Below, piece after piece: positions 1 to 9,253 of a stretch of DNA of 64,000 nucleotides. The notes beneath the pieces were generated by a model. The model worked only from the letters and a program-made list of their open reading frames with translations. It searched no databases and was not told the DNA's origin. The stretch spans positions 124,001 through 188,000 of the forward strand of contig NZ_JAMQGP010000002.1 in the NCBI RefSeq assembly GCF_023703465.1. The letters are read 5' to 3'. Every line of letters begins with the position of its first letter. Within the stretch, counting starts at the first letter, position 1. Source of the stretch: Echinimonas agarilytica (GTDB taxonomy: Bacteria > Pseudomonadota > Gammaproteobacteria > Enterobacterales > Neiellaceae). A program made the translations under genes and the position numbers.

Positions 1-302
1 CATGAGAGTGCTCACCAAAATCAAATACTTCATTATCGCGTTACCGGGTCGTTAAAAATTAATGTGCTTCGTGTTGCTATCCTCTGATGTTGGGGGTAGC
101 TTGTAAATAGATTTGTGTCACTTTATGGATATTTACGATGATCGCTTCAACAATGATCATGGTTCGCCTCAACTGGCTGCTCAAAATTATTGAGCTGCAG
201 CCAAGGGCGTGTCTGTAATTTGATCCGACACCGGCTGCGTCAAGCAGCTGGTCTCCCCACCTACTTTTCGCAGCCTTTACTCAAAGCATTAAAGGAGCGG
301 AA
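1..302. other. Non-coding leader region with three possible hairpins
   Basis: No convincing gene is seen; short open frames at the left edge could be the tail of a gene outside the window. Before the EamA gene there are three consecutive inverted repeats: 175-202 (GGCT/GCTCAA pairing with TTGAGC/AGCC, with a 3-nt bulge), 209-231 (GTGTC with GACAC) and 231-251 (eight base pairs including one G-T, loop GTCAA). None has a following T-run, so they look more like a folded 5' leader than a terminator. I do not recognise a known riboswitch class. Confidence 0.35.
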
Positions 303-1232
303 ATGGATAGGACCTCTGAACATCATATAAACCGAATTAAATACCGCACTATGGGGTGGGCGATCTGCTTGTTATCGGCGGTACTTTTTTCGAGCAAAGC
401 AATCGCGATTAAGCTGGCATATGTGTATTCAATCGATGCAACAACACTATTAGCGTTGCGAATGATCATGGCGCTACCTATTTATTTGGTGATGAGTTTC
501 TATTACTGGACAAAGTCATCCGTGAAGCGTAAGTCAGATGCTGTGCAGGCGCGCTACACCTTTTTGACCGCTGGTTTTTTGGGCTACTACTTAGCGAGTT
601 TGCTGGATTTTATGGGGCTGAGTTATGTCAGCGCTCAGTTAGAACGTATTGTGCTCTTTAGCTATCCAATGTTAGTGATTGTCTTGGGTTACTTTTTTTT
701 CGGCCAACCGTTGCAACGCAATGTACTGATTGCATTGCCGATCTGCTGGGCTGGTATTGCTATTAGCATGTTAGCCGATTGGCAGGGAGCGGGTCGCCAT
801 GTGCTGCTTGGTTCGGCCTTAGTGTTTGGTAGTGCGGTAACTTATGCCATATACACATTGATTGCGCGTGGGATGATTCAAAAGCTTGGCAGTGGTTTAT
901 TTACCAGTGTGGCTATGAGTTGCTCTGCGGTGGCAAGTGTGGTGCACGCGATTGTTGTCGGTGGTGTGGATGTGCTGTTACAGCAAGAGTTAGCTGTATA
1001 TGGTTATGCTCTCTACATGGCGGTATTTGCCACGGTAATCCCGTCGTATCTATTTAGCGAAGCAGTGAAACGTTTGGGATCTGATGTGGCTTCAACTGCC
1101 AGCTCTATTGGTCCGGTGATGACCAGTGCGATGGCCGTTGTGATATTGCATGAACCTTTTGGACTTTGGCAGATGCTTGGACTTGCCTGCGTGTTGCTGA
1201 GTATCGGCTGGTTGAGTCAAGCCAAGGAGTAA
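303..1232 (+). CDS. EamA/DMT-family permease
   Basis: A 309-residue, strongly hydrophobic inner-membrane protein with about ten predicted membrane segments arranged as two EamA halves, the usual size for drug/metabolite transporter exporters. The first half begins near residue 17 and the second near residue 165, and the C-terminal half carries the typical SSIGPVMTSAMAVVILHEP segment, where the conserved Glu of the ninth helix lies. The ATG at 303 has a good AAGGAG ribosome site just upstream. The substrate cannot be deduced; family members export amino acids, nucleosides or other metabolites. It stands alone, downstream of a potentially structured leader. A possible riboswitch would be the most direct clue to substrate, but none is recognised. 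Confidence 0.85.
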   Translation: MDRTSEHHINRIKYRTMGWAICLLSAVLFSSKAIAIKLAYVYSIDATTLLALRMIMALPIYLVMSFYYWTKSSVKRKSDAVQARYTFLTAGFLGYYLASLLDFMGLSYVSAQLERIVLFSYPMLVIVLGYFFFGQPLQRNVLIALPICWAGIAISMLADWQGAGRHVLLGSALVFGSAVTYAIYTLIARGMIQKLGSGLFTSVAMSCSAVASVVHAIVVGGVDVLLQQELAVYGYALYMAVFATVIPSYLFSEAVKRLGSDVASTASSIGPVMTSAMAVVILHEPFGLWQMLGLACVLLSIGWLSQAKE

Positions 1233-1399
1233 CTTCAAGGTAATCACCCGAAACGTTACGTCAAACATAGAATTTAGCGCTAGCGCCATATTCGTTCTCG
1301 TGTTTTCAATTACTTTCATCCAACGGTAAGTACACTTATGAATATTATGGGCTAGGTTTTTATCTTGAACGATGTGAATTGCCTACGAGGAAATATGAA

Positions 1400-1867
1400 A
1401 TGGCTGACTACACTGCTGTTGTGACATGGCAAAAAAAACCGGACGAAGTTTTTTCTGATCATACCTATAGCCGAGCTCATGTTTGGGAGTTTGACGGTGG
1501 CCTCACTGTAGCGGCCTCATCGTCGCCACATGTGGTGCCGTTACCGTATTCGGTGGAAGCAAATGTCGACCCCGAAGAAGCATTTGTTGCGTCTATTTCC
1601 AGTTGCCACATGTTGTTTTTTCTGTCGATTGCGGCTAAACGAAAATGGACCGTGCAGCGCTATTATGATCAGCCCGTTGGCGTCATGGCAAAAAACCAGT
1701 CGGGTAAGATGGCAATGACTCAACTCACTTTGAGACCCAAGATTGAATTCGTAGGCGAATCTCAACCGAGCCTTGAACAACTTCAAACAATGCATCATCA
1801 AGCCCATGAGCAATGTTTCATTGCCAACTCAGTAACAACTCAAATTGTCACTGAGATAGTCCTGTAG
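1400..1867 (+). CDS. OsmC/Ohr-family peroxide-resistance protein
   Basis: A 155-residue cytoplasmic protein of the OsmC fold. The two family cysteines are visible, the first in SSCHMLFFL and the second in HEQCFIANS; in OsmC and Ohr proteins this pair reduces organic hydroperoxides. The arrangement HxLFFL after the first cysteine is closer to the OsmC-like (YhfA/other) subgroup than to classical Ohr. I place the start at ATG 1400 (MADYTAV), behind a GAGG ribosome site, rather than at an in-frame TTG 21 bases earlier. It is followed 38 bases later by a GNAT acetyltransferase on the same strand, so the two may be co-transcribed. Substrate preference is not resolvable. Confidence 0.85.
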   Translation: MADYTAVVTWQKKPDEVFSDHTYSRAHVWEFDGGLTVAASSSPHVVPLPYSVEANVDPEEAFVASISSCHMLFFLSIAAKRKWTVQRYYDQPVGVMAKNQSGKMAMTQLTLRPKIEFVGESQPSLEQLQTMHHQAHEQCFIANSVTTQIVTEIVL

Positions 1868-1905
1868 GTATCCAATCCCACGGGCTTTTATGCCAAGGAA
1901 ACAAA

Positions 1906-2346
1906 ATGATAGAACCCGTATCTTCCAACAATATCGATCAAGTGCTGCCCCTTATTCGACTATATCAAGCGTTTTACCATGTGAAAGTCGTCTGCGACTC
2001 CGACAATCGGAAATTTTTTAGTCAGTTTGATATTGATAATCCATTGGGTTGCTTATTTGTCGCCAGAGATGATGAACAGGTGATTGGTTTTGCAACGGTT
2101 TACTTTAGTTTCAGTTCCACTTTGATTCAAAAGGTAGCGGTGATGAATGACTTGTTTGTGGTGCCTGATTATCGAGGACATGGCAAAGGCAGAGAATTGA
2201 TTGAACATTGCCGATATTTTGCGCGGCAGCGAGGCGCGGGACGTTTGCAATGGGTGACCGCGCCCGACAATCGTCAGGCTCAACAGCTATATGACGCTAC
2301 ACCAGCGCGAAAAAGTGTGTGGAATTTTTATGCGTATGATGTTTAA
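1906..2346 (+). CDS. GNAT-family N-acetyltransferase
   Basis: A 146-residue protein with a single GNAT domain. The acetyl-CoA pyrophosphate-binding loop is visible as VPDYRGHGKGRELIE (motif A, R/QxxGxG/A) in the middle of the protein, followed by the motif B-like segment TAPDNRQAQQLYD. Size is normal for stand-alone GNAT enzymes. The acceptor cannot be predicted; small-molecule amines, amino acids or protein N-termini are all possible. It lies directly downstream of the OsmC gene with a ribosome site (AAGGAAAC) before the ATG. Confidence 0.8.
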   Translation: MIEPVSSNNIDQVLPLIRLYQAFYHVKVVCDSDNRKFFSQFDIDNPLGCLFVARDDEQVIGFATVYFSFSSTLIQKVAVMNDLFVVPDYRGHGKGRELIEHCRYFARQRGAGRLQWVTAPDNRQAQQLYDATPARKSVWNFYAYDV

Positions 2347-2526
2347 TTTTGCTGCTGTGAGCGTAAAAAGCACACACCGCTAAATTGTAATTTATTTTAT
2401 ATTGTATGCAAAATGCCTTGATCTTGCCTCTGACTTGAGGTTTTCTTACTGCTAATGGCCACGTTAGATGGCTCATTTACTACAAATAAATACCTGTCAG
2501 GTTTACTACATTCAAGGACAATTAAC

Positions 2527-4383
2527 ATGAAGCACTCGTTGCTGGCGATATCGATCGGTCTTTTTTTAGCCGGTTGTAGCCAAGAACAAACGACCGAATC
2601 AACACCAGCTCAAACCACTCAGAGCGCTGTAACTTCTGAAGTCACCGCCGCCGCTGAACAGCAGTCTAACAGTGACATTGCCAATGCATTGTATGATGAC
2701 ATGTTCATGACTTTTGTTGGCTTAAGCCCGATGTCTCAGTCTTATTTAGGCATCACTGACAATCAAGATAAGTGGGATGACTTGAGCGAAGCGATGGCTG
2801 ATAAAAAGCAGCAATTGAACATTGAGTATCTTGAAAAAGTGAAAGCCCTCAACACCGATGGGTTTGATGCGCAGGATGTGCTAAGTCACCGTCTTGCTAT
2901 CTCGACGTTGCAAAACGATATTGATGATTACAAGTGGCGTTTTCACTCCTATCCGGTGAATCAAATGTACGGCTTGCATTCGCAAGTTCCGGCTTTGCTC
3001 ATCAATCAGCAACAAGTTTCAAGTGTGGACGATGCTGGTGACTACATTGCGCGTCTCAATGGTATTCCTGCCTTATTTGACCAGCTGAAAGTCAACCTCG
3101 ATACGCGAGCAGAGAAGGGCATTATTGTGCCTAAATTTGTTTTTCCTCATGTCATCAATGACAGCGAAAATTTGCTAGTGGGTGCGCCATTTGATGGTTC
3201 AGAAGCTCCGAGTACGTTATTGGCAGACTTCACCACTAAAGTGAACGCGCTTGATGCAACAGATGATCAAAAAATACTGTTGATCACCGAGGCAAACAAG
3301 GCGTTGTTAACGTCTGTGAAACCGGCATATGAGTCGCTGGTGGACTACTTAAAAGAACTTGAAAAGAAAGCCGACTCGCGTGATGGTGCATGGAAGTTCC
3401 CAAATGGTGCTGATTTTTATAAAAATGCACTCGCGCGAACCACCACCACAGATTTGACCGCAGAACAAATTCATCAACTTGGCCTTGATAATGTGGCGCG
3501 CATTCACGATGAAATGAAAACCATCATGACCAAAGTGGGCTTTAAAGGTTCGCTTCAAGAATTCTTTGTATTCATGCGTGATGATCCACAGTTCTATTAC
3601 GATGATACCGATGAAGGCCGTGCGGCTTACCTTGCAAAAGCAACAGCGCTTATCGATACCATGAAAGGTCAACTTGATAGCTTGTTTACCGTGAAGCCTA
3701 AAGCGGACTTAACAGTGAAGGCTGTTGAAGCATTCCGTGAAAAAAGTGCAGGCAAAGCCTTTTATCAGCGCCCATCAATGGATGGCTCTCGTCCAGGGAT
3801 TTACTACGCTAATCTTTATAAAATGGAAGACATGCCGACCTATCAAATGGAAGCATTGGCCTACCACGAAGGGATTCCGGGTCACCATATGCAGCTGGCT
3901 ATTTCGAATGAACTGGAAGGCATTCCAAAGTTCCGTAAATTTGGCCGCTACACCGCATATAGTGAAGGGTGGGGGCTTTACTCTGAGTTCATTCCTAAAG
4001 AAATTGGTTTCTATGAAGACCCTTATTCTGATTTTGGCCGTTTAGCTATGGAACTATGGCGAGCATGCCGCTTGGTCGTGGATACAGGGCTGCACCATTA
4101 CCAGTGGAGCCGAGAGCAAGCCATTGATTACTTGTTACACAACACGCCAAATGCACAAAATGATTCGCGTAAAGCAATTGAGCGTTACATTGTTATGCCT
4201 TCACAAGCCACGGCTTATCTCATTGGTAAGATTCAGATTTTGGAAATGCGTGAAAAAGCCCGAGCTGAATTGGGTGAGAAATTCGATATCCGAGGTTTCC
4301 ATGACACTGTGCTTGAAAGCGGCCCACTTCCTCTGGATGTGCTGCAACAGCAAGTTGACGCTTGGGTGGCATCGAAAAAGTAA
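2527..4383 (+). CDS. DUF885 family lipoprotein, putative metallopeptidase
   Basis: A 618-residue protein starting at ATG 2527, which has an AAGGA ribosome site and begins a lipoprotein signal peptide (hydrophobic stretch then LAGC lipobox); the longer in-frame start 72 bases upstream would bury that signal and is rejected. The remainder matches DUF885 proteins, with the conserved HEGIPGHH segment resembling a zinc-binding HExxxH-like motif and a C-terminal RYIVMPSQATAYLIGK block typical of the family. DUF885 proteins are thought to be peptidases; the substrate is unknown. The lipobox residue after Cys is Ser, not Asp, so outer-membrane sorting is expected. Followed by a rho-independent terminator shared with the convergent SYLF gene. 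Confidence 0.8.
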   Translation: MKHSLLAISIGLFLAGCSQEQTTESTPAQTTQSAVTSEVTAAAEQQSNSDIANALYDDMFMTFVGLSPMSQSYLGITDNQDKWDDLSEAMADKKQQLNIEYLEKVKALNTDGFDAQDVLSHRLAISTLQNDIDDYKWRFHSYPVNQMYGLHSQVPALLINQQQVSSVDDAGDYIARLNGIPALFDQLKVNLDTRAEKGIIVPKFVFPHVINDSENLLVGAPFDGSEAPSTLLADFTTKVNALDATDDQKILLITEANKALLTSVKPAYESLVDYLKELEKKADSRDGAWKFPNGADFYKNALARTTTTDLTAEQIHQLGLDNVARIHDEMKTIMTKVGFKGSLQEFFVFMRDDPQFYYDDTDEGRAAYLAKATALIDTMKGQLDSLFTVKPKADLTVKAVEAFREKSAGKAFYQRPSMDGSRPGIYYANLYKMEDMPTYQMEALAYHEGIPGHHMQLAISNELEGIPKFRKFGRYTAYSEGWGLYSEFIPKEIGFYEDPYSDFGRLAMELWRACRLVVDTGLHHYQWSREQAIDYLLHNTPNAQNDSRKAIERYIVMPSQATAYLIGKIQILEMREKARAELGEKFDIRGFHDTVLESGPLPLDVLQQQVDAWVASKK

Positions 4384-4410
4384 TTTTCAAGAAAGCTAGT
4401 TTGAATTGAA

Positions 4411-4434
4411 AAGGGAGCTTATGGCTCCCTTTTT
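4411..4434 (+). terminator. Rho-independent terminator (likely bidirectional)
   Basis: Perfect 8-bp stem AAGGGAGC/GCTCCCTT around a 5-nt loop, followed by T residues on the plus strand and preceded by an A-rich tract that gives T residues on the minus strand. It sits between the convergent DUF885 and SYLF genes. Confidence 0.8.
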
Positions 4435-4445
4435 ATTGACGTGAA

Positions 4446-5009
4446 TTAGTTTAAATCATCATTTTTATAGTATTTGGTGCCCTGAAGCGTGGCTTGCAAA
4501 GCGAGACCATTTTCTGTGAGTTGATAAAAGTCCACTGCTGGAGCCACATTCATCGCGGTGTTCGCAGAGTCCCCTTTCTTGCCCGACTTGGCTGTTGCAT
4601 CGGCTTGGCCTGAAAAATCCCAACCACTTTGCACAAAGTTATCGAATGCTTCTTGGGTATAAAATACGAACACACCCCGAAAGTCTTTCACACCTAAGCC
4701 TAAACCGAGACCGGCAGAAAACATGTCCATGTATGTGTCTTTGCCAGAGCCATTGGCATGTGCCACACCACTCCCATTAGCGGTTGATAAAAATAGTAAG
4801 TTAATGCCTACATTCGAGAATACGGCGTAGCCATAAGCCTTATTTATATTAGCTTTGGAAGCGGAGTCGTATTTGTAAAGGTCTTGGAGTACTTCCAGAG
4901 ACATATTCTTAATGTTTTGACGTTGCTCGGCAGGTGACTCTGCCCAACACGCATTTGAATAGGTTAATACAGCAATACCTAGCAGAAATGTTTGCAGCAG
5001 CTGACGCAT
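4446..5009 (-). CDS. SYLF/Ysc84-domain protein, putative lipid-binding
   Basis: A 187-residue secreted protein. The start at 5009 (MRQLLQTFLL) is preferred because it has a GGAG ribosome site and opens a signal peptide ending near AWA/C; the longer frame has no such site. After the signal the protein has the SYLF (Ysc84-like) pattern: a helical segment, then AYGYAVFSNVGINLL and GLGLGLGVKDFRGVFVF glycine-rich strands. SYLF domains bind phospholipids in eukaryotes; in bacteria the role is unproven, often a periplasmic or envelope protein. It is transcribed toward the DUF885 gene and away from the retropepsin-pqi operon. Confidence 0.8.
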   Translation of the reverse strand: MRQLLQTFLLGIAVLTYSNACWAESPAEQRQNIKNMSLEVLQDLYKYDSASKANINKAYGYAVFSNVGINLLFLSTANGSGVAHANGSGKDTYMDMFSAGLGLGLGVKDFRGVFVFYTQEAFDNFVQSGWDFSGQADATAKSGKKGDSANTAMNVAPAVDFYQLTENGLALQATLQGTKYYKNDDLN

Positions 5010-5153
5010 GAAGATTCTCCTTAAATTATGTACAGGTGAATTGTAGTACATGCGAATTGACGGAAAACTTAAACGAGCTGGAAAACTGACCGAAGTCTTC
5101 TAATATTAGAATAATAAAATCTAACAATAACGAATAGTTATCTTTAAACTGAT

Positions 5154-5696
5154 ATGAGTTTATTGAATGGATCGTATCGAGTCGTAATGAACCAGCAACA
5201 GGATTCTTCAGGTATGGGACGCATTATGTCTATTTTGGCATGGCTGACGTTCCTTGGCTTGATCGCTATTTTCTTCAATGATTACTTGTCAGACCAAGAT
5301 GATCCAAATAGAGCTCTATCTTTTGATAAGACTCAACAACTTGTTTTAAAAAGAAATAAATCTGGACATTACATTGCTCCCGGCGAAATAAATGGGGTGC
5401 GTGTGCAATTCTTACTTGATACTGGCGCCACAAACCTAAGTATCCCTGCACACATAGCGCGCGAAGCTGGCCTAAAGAAAGGCGCTCAAAGTATTGTCAG
5501 TACTGCAAATGGTCATATTAAGGTGTACCAAACCCAAATAGATGAAGTTCGTTTGGGGGGCTTGTCTCGCTATCAAGTTGAGGGCTTTATCAACTCGTCA
5601 AATCAAGGAGATGTAGTACTTTTGGGTATGAGCTTTTTAAAGTATTTTGAGTGGCAACAAATTGGTGATAGCTTAATGTTGACCCCTCAGTCATGA
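5154..5696 (+). CDS. Membrane-anchored retropepsin-like aspartic protease
   Basis: A 180-residue protein with one N-terminal membrane segment (about residues 25-43) and a periplasmic retropepsin domain. The single catalytic motif LLDTGATNLSIP is clear; such one-motif clan AA proteases must dimerise to form an active site. A conserved GMSFLKYFEW segment near the end matches the TIGR02281-type family. Two starts are possible, ATG 5154 or ATG 5187; neither has a strong ribosome site. Its stop codon overlaps the pqiA start (ATGA), indicating translational coupling with an envelope-lipid operon. No substrate is known; a Pqi or outer-membrane protein is an inference from context only. Confidence 0.85.
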   Translation: MSLLNGSYRVVMNQQQDSSGMGRIMSILAWLTFLGLIAIFFNDYLSDQDDPNRALSFDKTQQLVLKRNKSGHYIAPGEINGVRVQFLLDTGATNLSIPAHIAREAGLKKGAQSIVSTANGHIKVYQTQIDEVRLGGLSRYQVEGFINSSNQGDVVLLGMSFLKYFEWQQIGDSLMLTPQS

Positions 5697-7003
5697 ATGA
5701 TACATCAGCGGACGATGGAATGAGCAAAGAGACCACTAACGAGGCAAGGGATCTCAAATCGAATTCTCACTATTCCACAGCGTGTGGCGAGTGCGATGTT
5801 CTTATCTTTGCCCAGACAATCGAAGCTGGAGAGCATATTCGTTGCCCGCGCTGCGACCATCACATCAGTGCTTTGGGTGATGAGCCTGTTCAGGGGCCAA
5901 TTGCAACATCTATTGCAGCATTATTTATGATGTTCGCATCGCTTTCATTCCCCTATTTATCATTTTCGGCCAGCGGCAATACGGCCTCAATGACGTTTTC
6001 AGAAACGATTAGAACGCTGCTTTCTTTTGGCTACGATCAACTCGCTCTTCTTTTATTTATTACTTTGGTCGTGCTGCCCATCGGTTTTCTGGTCATTGTG
6101 TTGTATTTACATACGTGTTTGTTATTGGGCGTGAAAGGCGTTGCCGTAGGTATGATGCTGAAGATCGTTCGAGAATCTAAACCTTGGTTGATGGTCGATG
6201 TATTTCTGATTGGTGTTTTGGTTGCACTGGTCAAAGTCATGGGAATGGCCGACGTGGAGTTTGGCTTAAGTTTCTGGGCGTTTTGTCTGTTCACAGGCCT
6301 CTTTATTAAAACCATGATTTTGTTTGATTCGCACTGGCTGTGGCATCAATTTTACGGTGAATGTCGAATATATCATTTGCCGAATGCGCAAACCGCAGAT
6401 GAAGCTGACCTTGTGTTATGTCATAAGTGTGGACAGTTGAACCCGAAAGAGAACGCGCGTTGTGACCGGTGTTTGGGCGATATATCGGTACGCTTCAAAG
6501 ACAGCTTACAACGAGTTTGGGCGTTATTATTTGCATCCGTCGTGTTGTACATTCCTGCTAACGTATTACCGATTATGGACACCAGTTTACTGGGTGTTCG
6601 AGACCCATCAACCATTCTTGGTGGGGTGGTCTTGTTGTGGCAACTAGAATCGTACCCCGTGGCGATTGTAATTTTTGTAGCCAGTGTCTGTGTTCCCATT
6701 GCCAAAATGTTAGCCATGGCTTGGTTAGCTTATTCGGTTCATTATGTTGATGACTACAATCCTCACAAGCAGATCAAGCTATACCGTATCACCGAGTTTA
6801 TTGGACGTTGGTCAATGATCGACGTTTTTGTTGTTGCCATTTTAGCTGCACTGATTCACATCGATGGTTTAGTCGCTGTTTACCCTGGTCCAGCTGCAGT
6901 GTCATTTGCTGCAGTTGTGATTATGACCATGGTTGCCGCAAGTTCATTCGATCCGCGCCTGATCTGGGATAAAACTTCAAACAGGAAGGACGTTGTTGCC
7001 TAA
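5693..7003 (+). CDS. pqiA: Paraquat-inducible protein A, two-domain inner-membrane protein
   Basis: A 436-residue integral inner-membrane protein made of two PqiA domains, each with about four membrane helices. Each half is introduced by a zinc-ribbon-like cysteine set: CGECDVLIF...CPRC near residues 30-60 and CHKCGQLN...CDRCLG near residues 243-262. In Escherichia coli PqiA works with PqiB and PqiC to connect inner and outer membranes and move lipids. Here the gene overlaps the upstream retropepsin stop by ATGA and is followed at once by pqiB. A single-domain relative lies at 42142. Confidence 0.92.
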   Translation: MNDTSADDGMSKETTNEARDLKSNSHYSTACGECDVLIFAQTIEAGEHIRCPRCDHHISALGDEPVQGPIATSIAALFMMFASLSFPYLSFSASGNTASMTFSETIRTLLSFGYDQLALLLFITLVVLPIGFLVIVLYLHTCLLLGVKGVAVGMMLKIVRESKPWLMVDVFLIGVLVALVKVMGMADVEFGLSFWAFCLFTGLFIKTMILFDSHWLWHQFYGECRIYHLPNAQTADEADLVLCHKCGQLNPKENARCDRCLGDISVRFKDSLQRVWALLFASVVLYIPANVLPIMDTSLLGVRDPSTILGGVVLLWQLESYPVAIVIFVASVCVPIAKMLAMAWLAYSVHYVDDYNPHKQIKLYRITEFIGRWSMIDVFVVAILAALIHIDGLVAVYPGPAAVSFAAVVIMTMVAASSFDPRLIWDKTSNRKDVVA

Positions 7004-7004
7004 C

Positions 7005-8636
7005 ATGAAAAAAATGAGAATTTCGTCAGTTTGGTTTGTACCCGTTGTAGCTGTGCTCATTGGTCTGTGGATGTTTTATAAACATGTCAGTGAGCTCGGC
7101 CCTTTGGTCACAATCACCACGGTGAATGCAGACGGGTTGGTTGCAGGTAAAACGACTATTAAGTCCAGAAGTGTCGATATTGGCATGATTGAGTCCATTG
7201 AGCTGAGCTCCGACTATTCGCATACCATCGTCAAAGCTCGCTTGAATAAACAAGTCAAAGGAATGCTTGTTCAAGATTCTAAATTTTGGGTGGTTAAACC
7301 CCGAATAGGCAGAGGAGGGGTGAGTGGTTTATCAACTTTATTATCGGGGGCTTACATTGAGTTAAGGCCCGGGCAAAGTAAAACTAGAATAACTGACTAT
7401 GTGCTTATGGAAGAACCACCGCTGGGTGAAGCTGGACGGCAAGGTATTTCATTGCATTTATTCAGCGGTGCCAATAAGTCGCTTGAACGTGGCGCACCCG
7501 TTCACTTTAAGGGGTTTACCATTGGTCAAGTTGAACAGGCGAGTTACGACAAAGAAAAACAGCAGGTTCACTACAAGATTTTCATTGAAGCACCTTTTAA
7601 TGAATTAGTGTCGACAAATACTGCGTTTTGGATCACCTCTGCATTTGAAGTAAAAATGAATGCTAAGGGAATTACCTTTCAATTGGACTCGTTAGAATCA
7701 TTCATAAATGGTGGTATTACCTTTGGGCTGCCAGACGGTTCGGTGCCTCAAGGGCTCGCTGAAGATAACGCGAATTATGAACTATTTGCCAATGAAACGA
7801 TTGCTTTAGAGGGATCGTACCGTCGCTTTACGCCATTTGTGCTGTTCTTTGAAGAATCAATCGGTGGGCTTGTAAAAGATGCACCGGTTGAATTTAGAGG
7901 GGTCCGAGTGGGTACTGTGGTTGAAGTGCCGTATTTACGTTATTTCGACCAAGATGTATTTAATCCCAAGGGGCTGATTCCAGTACTTATCCATATCGAA
8001 TACGACCGCTGGAATAAATTTAAATCTGACTTAGAGGGGGACGCGTGGAAGTCGCATATTCAAGAGCAAGTATCGAAAGACATGCGAGCGACCTTGATGA
8101 CTGGAAATATCCTTACAGGGGCGCGTTATATCGACATCTCGAACTCTCCAGATGTTGAACGAGACCCTTATGTGATCGGCTTAGAACAACATGTTGAAGA
8201 ACCTATTATGCATACCCGTAAAGGGGACTTAGAACGAGTGGGGAATAAAATCAATAGCTTGCTCGATAAAGTCAACGCGTTGCCGTTGGAGCCGGTGTTA
8301 AATAATCTCAATACCACTCTTAAATCTGCAAATTCAGCAGTGAAGCGACTGGATTCAGCGGTTGAAAAACTTGACCGTTTGATCGAAGCCGACTCTGATG
8401 CCAACAATGCTGATTTGCGAGAAGTGTTGCAGCAGTTGAAGCAAACATTGGCAAGTTACGATCAAGGCAGTCCGCTGTATCAAGACTTGCGTCAATCAAA
8501 CCAATCGCTAGACCAAGTCATGTGGGAGCTTAAACCATTGCTCGATACGTTGAATAACAAACCTGACTCGCTAGTGTTTGGCGCTGATATGAGCGATCCA
8601 AATACGGATGATGTTAACAAGGAGTCAGAGCAATGA
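7005..8636 (+). CDS. pqiB: MCE-domain lipid transport protein PqiB
   Basis: A 543-residue protein with one N-terminal membrane anchor (about residues 7-24) and a periplasmic region holding three MCE domains (roughly residues 35-135, 150-235 and 270-395), followed by a long helical C-terminal tail with heptad-like spacing. This is the PqiB architecture, in which hexamers form a needle-like lipid tunnel across the periplasm. ATG 7005 is chosen because it directly follows the pqiA stop; a TTG start 12 bases earlier is less likely. An AAGGAGT site and an ATGA overlap couple it to pqiC. Confidence 0.92.
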   Translation: MKKMRISSVWFVPVVAVLIGLWMFYKHVSELGPLVTITTVNADGLVAGKTTIKSRSVDIGMIESIELSSDYSHTIVKARLNKQVKGMLVQDSKFWVVKPRIGRGGVSGLSTLLSGAYIELRPGQSKTRITDYVLMEEPPLGEAGRQGISLHLFSGANKSLERGAPVHFKGFTIGQVEQASYDKEKQQVHYKIFIEAPFNELVSTNTAFWITSAFEVKMNAKGITFQLDSLESFINGGITFGLPDGSVPQGLAEDNANYELFANETIALEGSYRRFTPFVLFFEESIGGLVKDAPVEFRGVRVGTVVEVPYLRYFDQDVFNPKGLIPVLIHIEYDRWNKFKSDLEGDAWKSHIQEQVSKDMRATLMTGNILTGARYIDISNSPDVERDPYVIGLEQHVEEPIMHTRKGDLERVGNKINSLLDKVNALPLEPVLNNLNTTLKSANSAVKRLDSAVEKLDRLIEADSDANNADLREVLQQLKQTLASYDQGSPLYQDLRQSNQSLDQVMWELKPLLDTLNNKPDSLVFGADMSDPNTDDVNKESEQ

Positions 8637-9208
8637 GCATGACTAAGAAATTATTCGCGACCTTATTTGCTTCATTGCTACTGGCCGCATGCGGTAGCAC
8701 TCCACCGCCCGTACATTACTATTCAGTGCTTTCGTCATCGGTTGATGTGGAGCTTGCGCAGGCTCCGCTTGAGTACGAAATATTGCTCGTACATCGAGTG
8801 GAAGTAGCAGAATATTTGAATGATCCTAGGCTGGTGATGGAGTCTGGAACGAGCGAATTATTGTTGTTGCCTCAACAGCGATGGGCTGGCCCTTTGAGCA
8901 GCGAGTTAACCGGTTTAACTGTAGAAACATTGGGGCGAATTTACCCCAATATGGTGGTGTCATCTGATTATCATGGTGCGGATGCTAACTTAAGAATTGA
9001 AGTGTTTAGCTTTCATTTATCTTCAAATTCTAGTGTTCGAGTGAGTGGAAGGTACTACTTTAAAGATAAAGGCGGATTATTTGTTTCTCTGCCATTCCAA
9101 ACTCAAGCTAATTTTGAAGTTGGAAACTACGCTGATGCGGTGACTCAATTAAAGCAGTTATGGATTGAGTTATTAGTAACCGCATCTGAAAATATTAAAC
9201 AAAAATAA
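8633..9208 (+). CDS. pqiC: PqiC-type outer-membrane lipoprotein (ABC-type transport auxiliary)
   Basis: A 191-residue lipoprotein with a signal peptide ending in LLAAC (Cys near residue 20) and the following domain starting VHYYSVLSS, the hallmark of the PqiC/DUF330 family. In E. coli PqiC forms a ring on the inner face of the outer membrane that receives the tip of the PqiB needle. The start overlaps the pqiB stop (ATGA) and has an AAGGAG ribosome site. The residue after the lipobox Cys is Gly, consistent with outer-membrane targeting. Confidence 0.88.
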   Translation: MSMTKKLFATLFASLLLAACGSTPPPVHYYSVLSSSVDVELAQAPLEYEILLVHRVEVAEYLNDPRLVMESGTSELLLLPQQRWAGPLSSELTGLTVETLGRIYPNMVVSSDYHGADANLRIEVFSFHLSSNSSVRVSGRYYFKDKGGLFVSLPFQTQANFEVGNYADAVTQLKQLWIELLVTASENIKQK

Positions 9209-9253
9209 ACAATGACTTACGTTTAACAATGCACTTTACTCAGGGACGTTGAT

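Noticed and set aside
1-90. C-terminal fragment of a gene entering from the left
   Set aside because: More than one frame is open over this short distance and none shows a recognisable protein pattern.
2455-2526. Upstream start for the DUF885 protein
   Set aside because: It would add 24 residues before a complete lipoprotein signal, and has no ribosome site.
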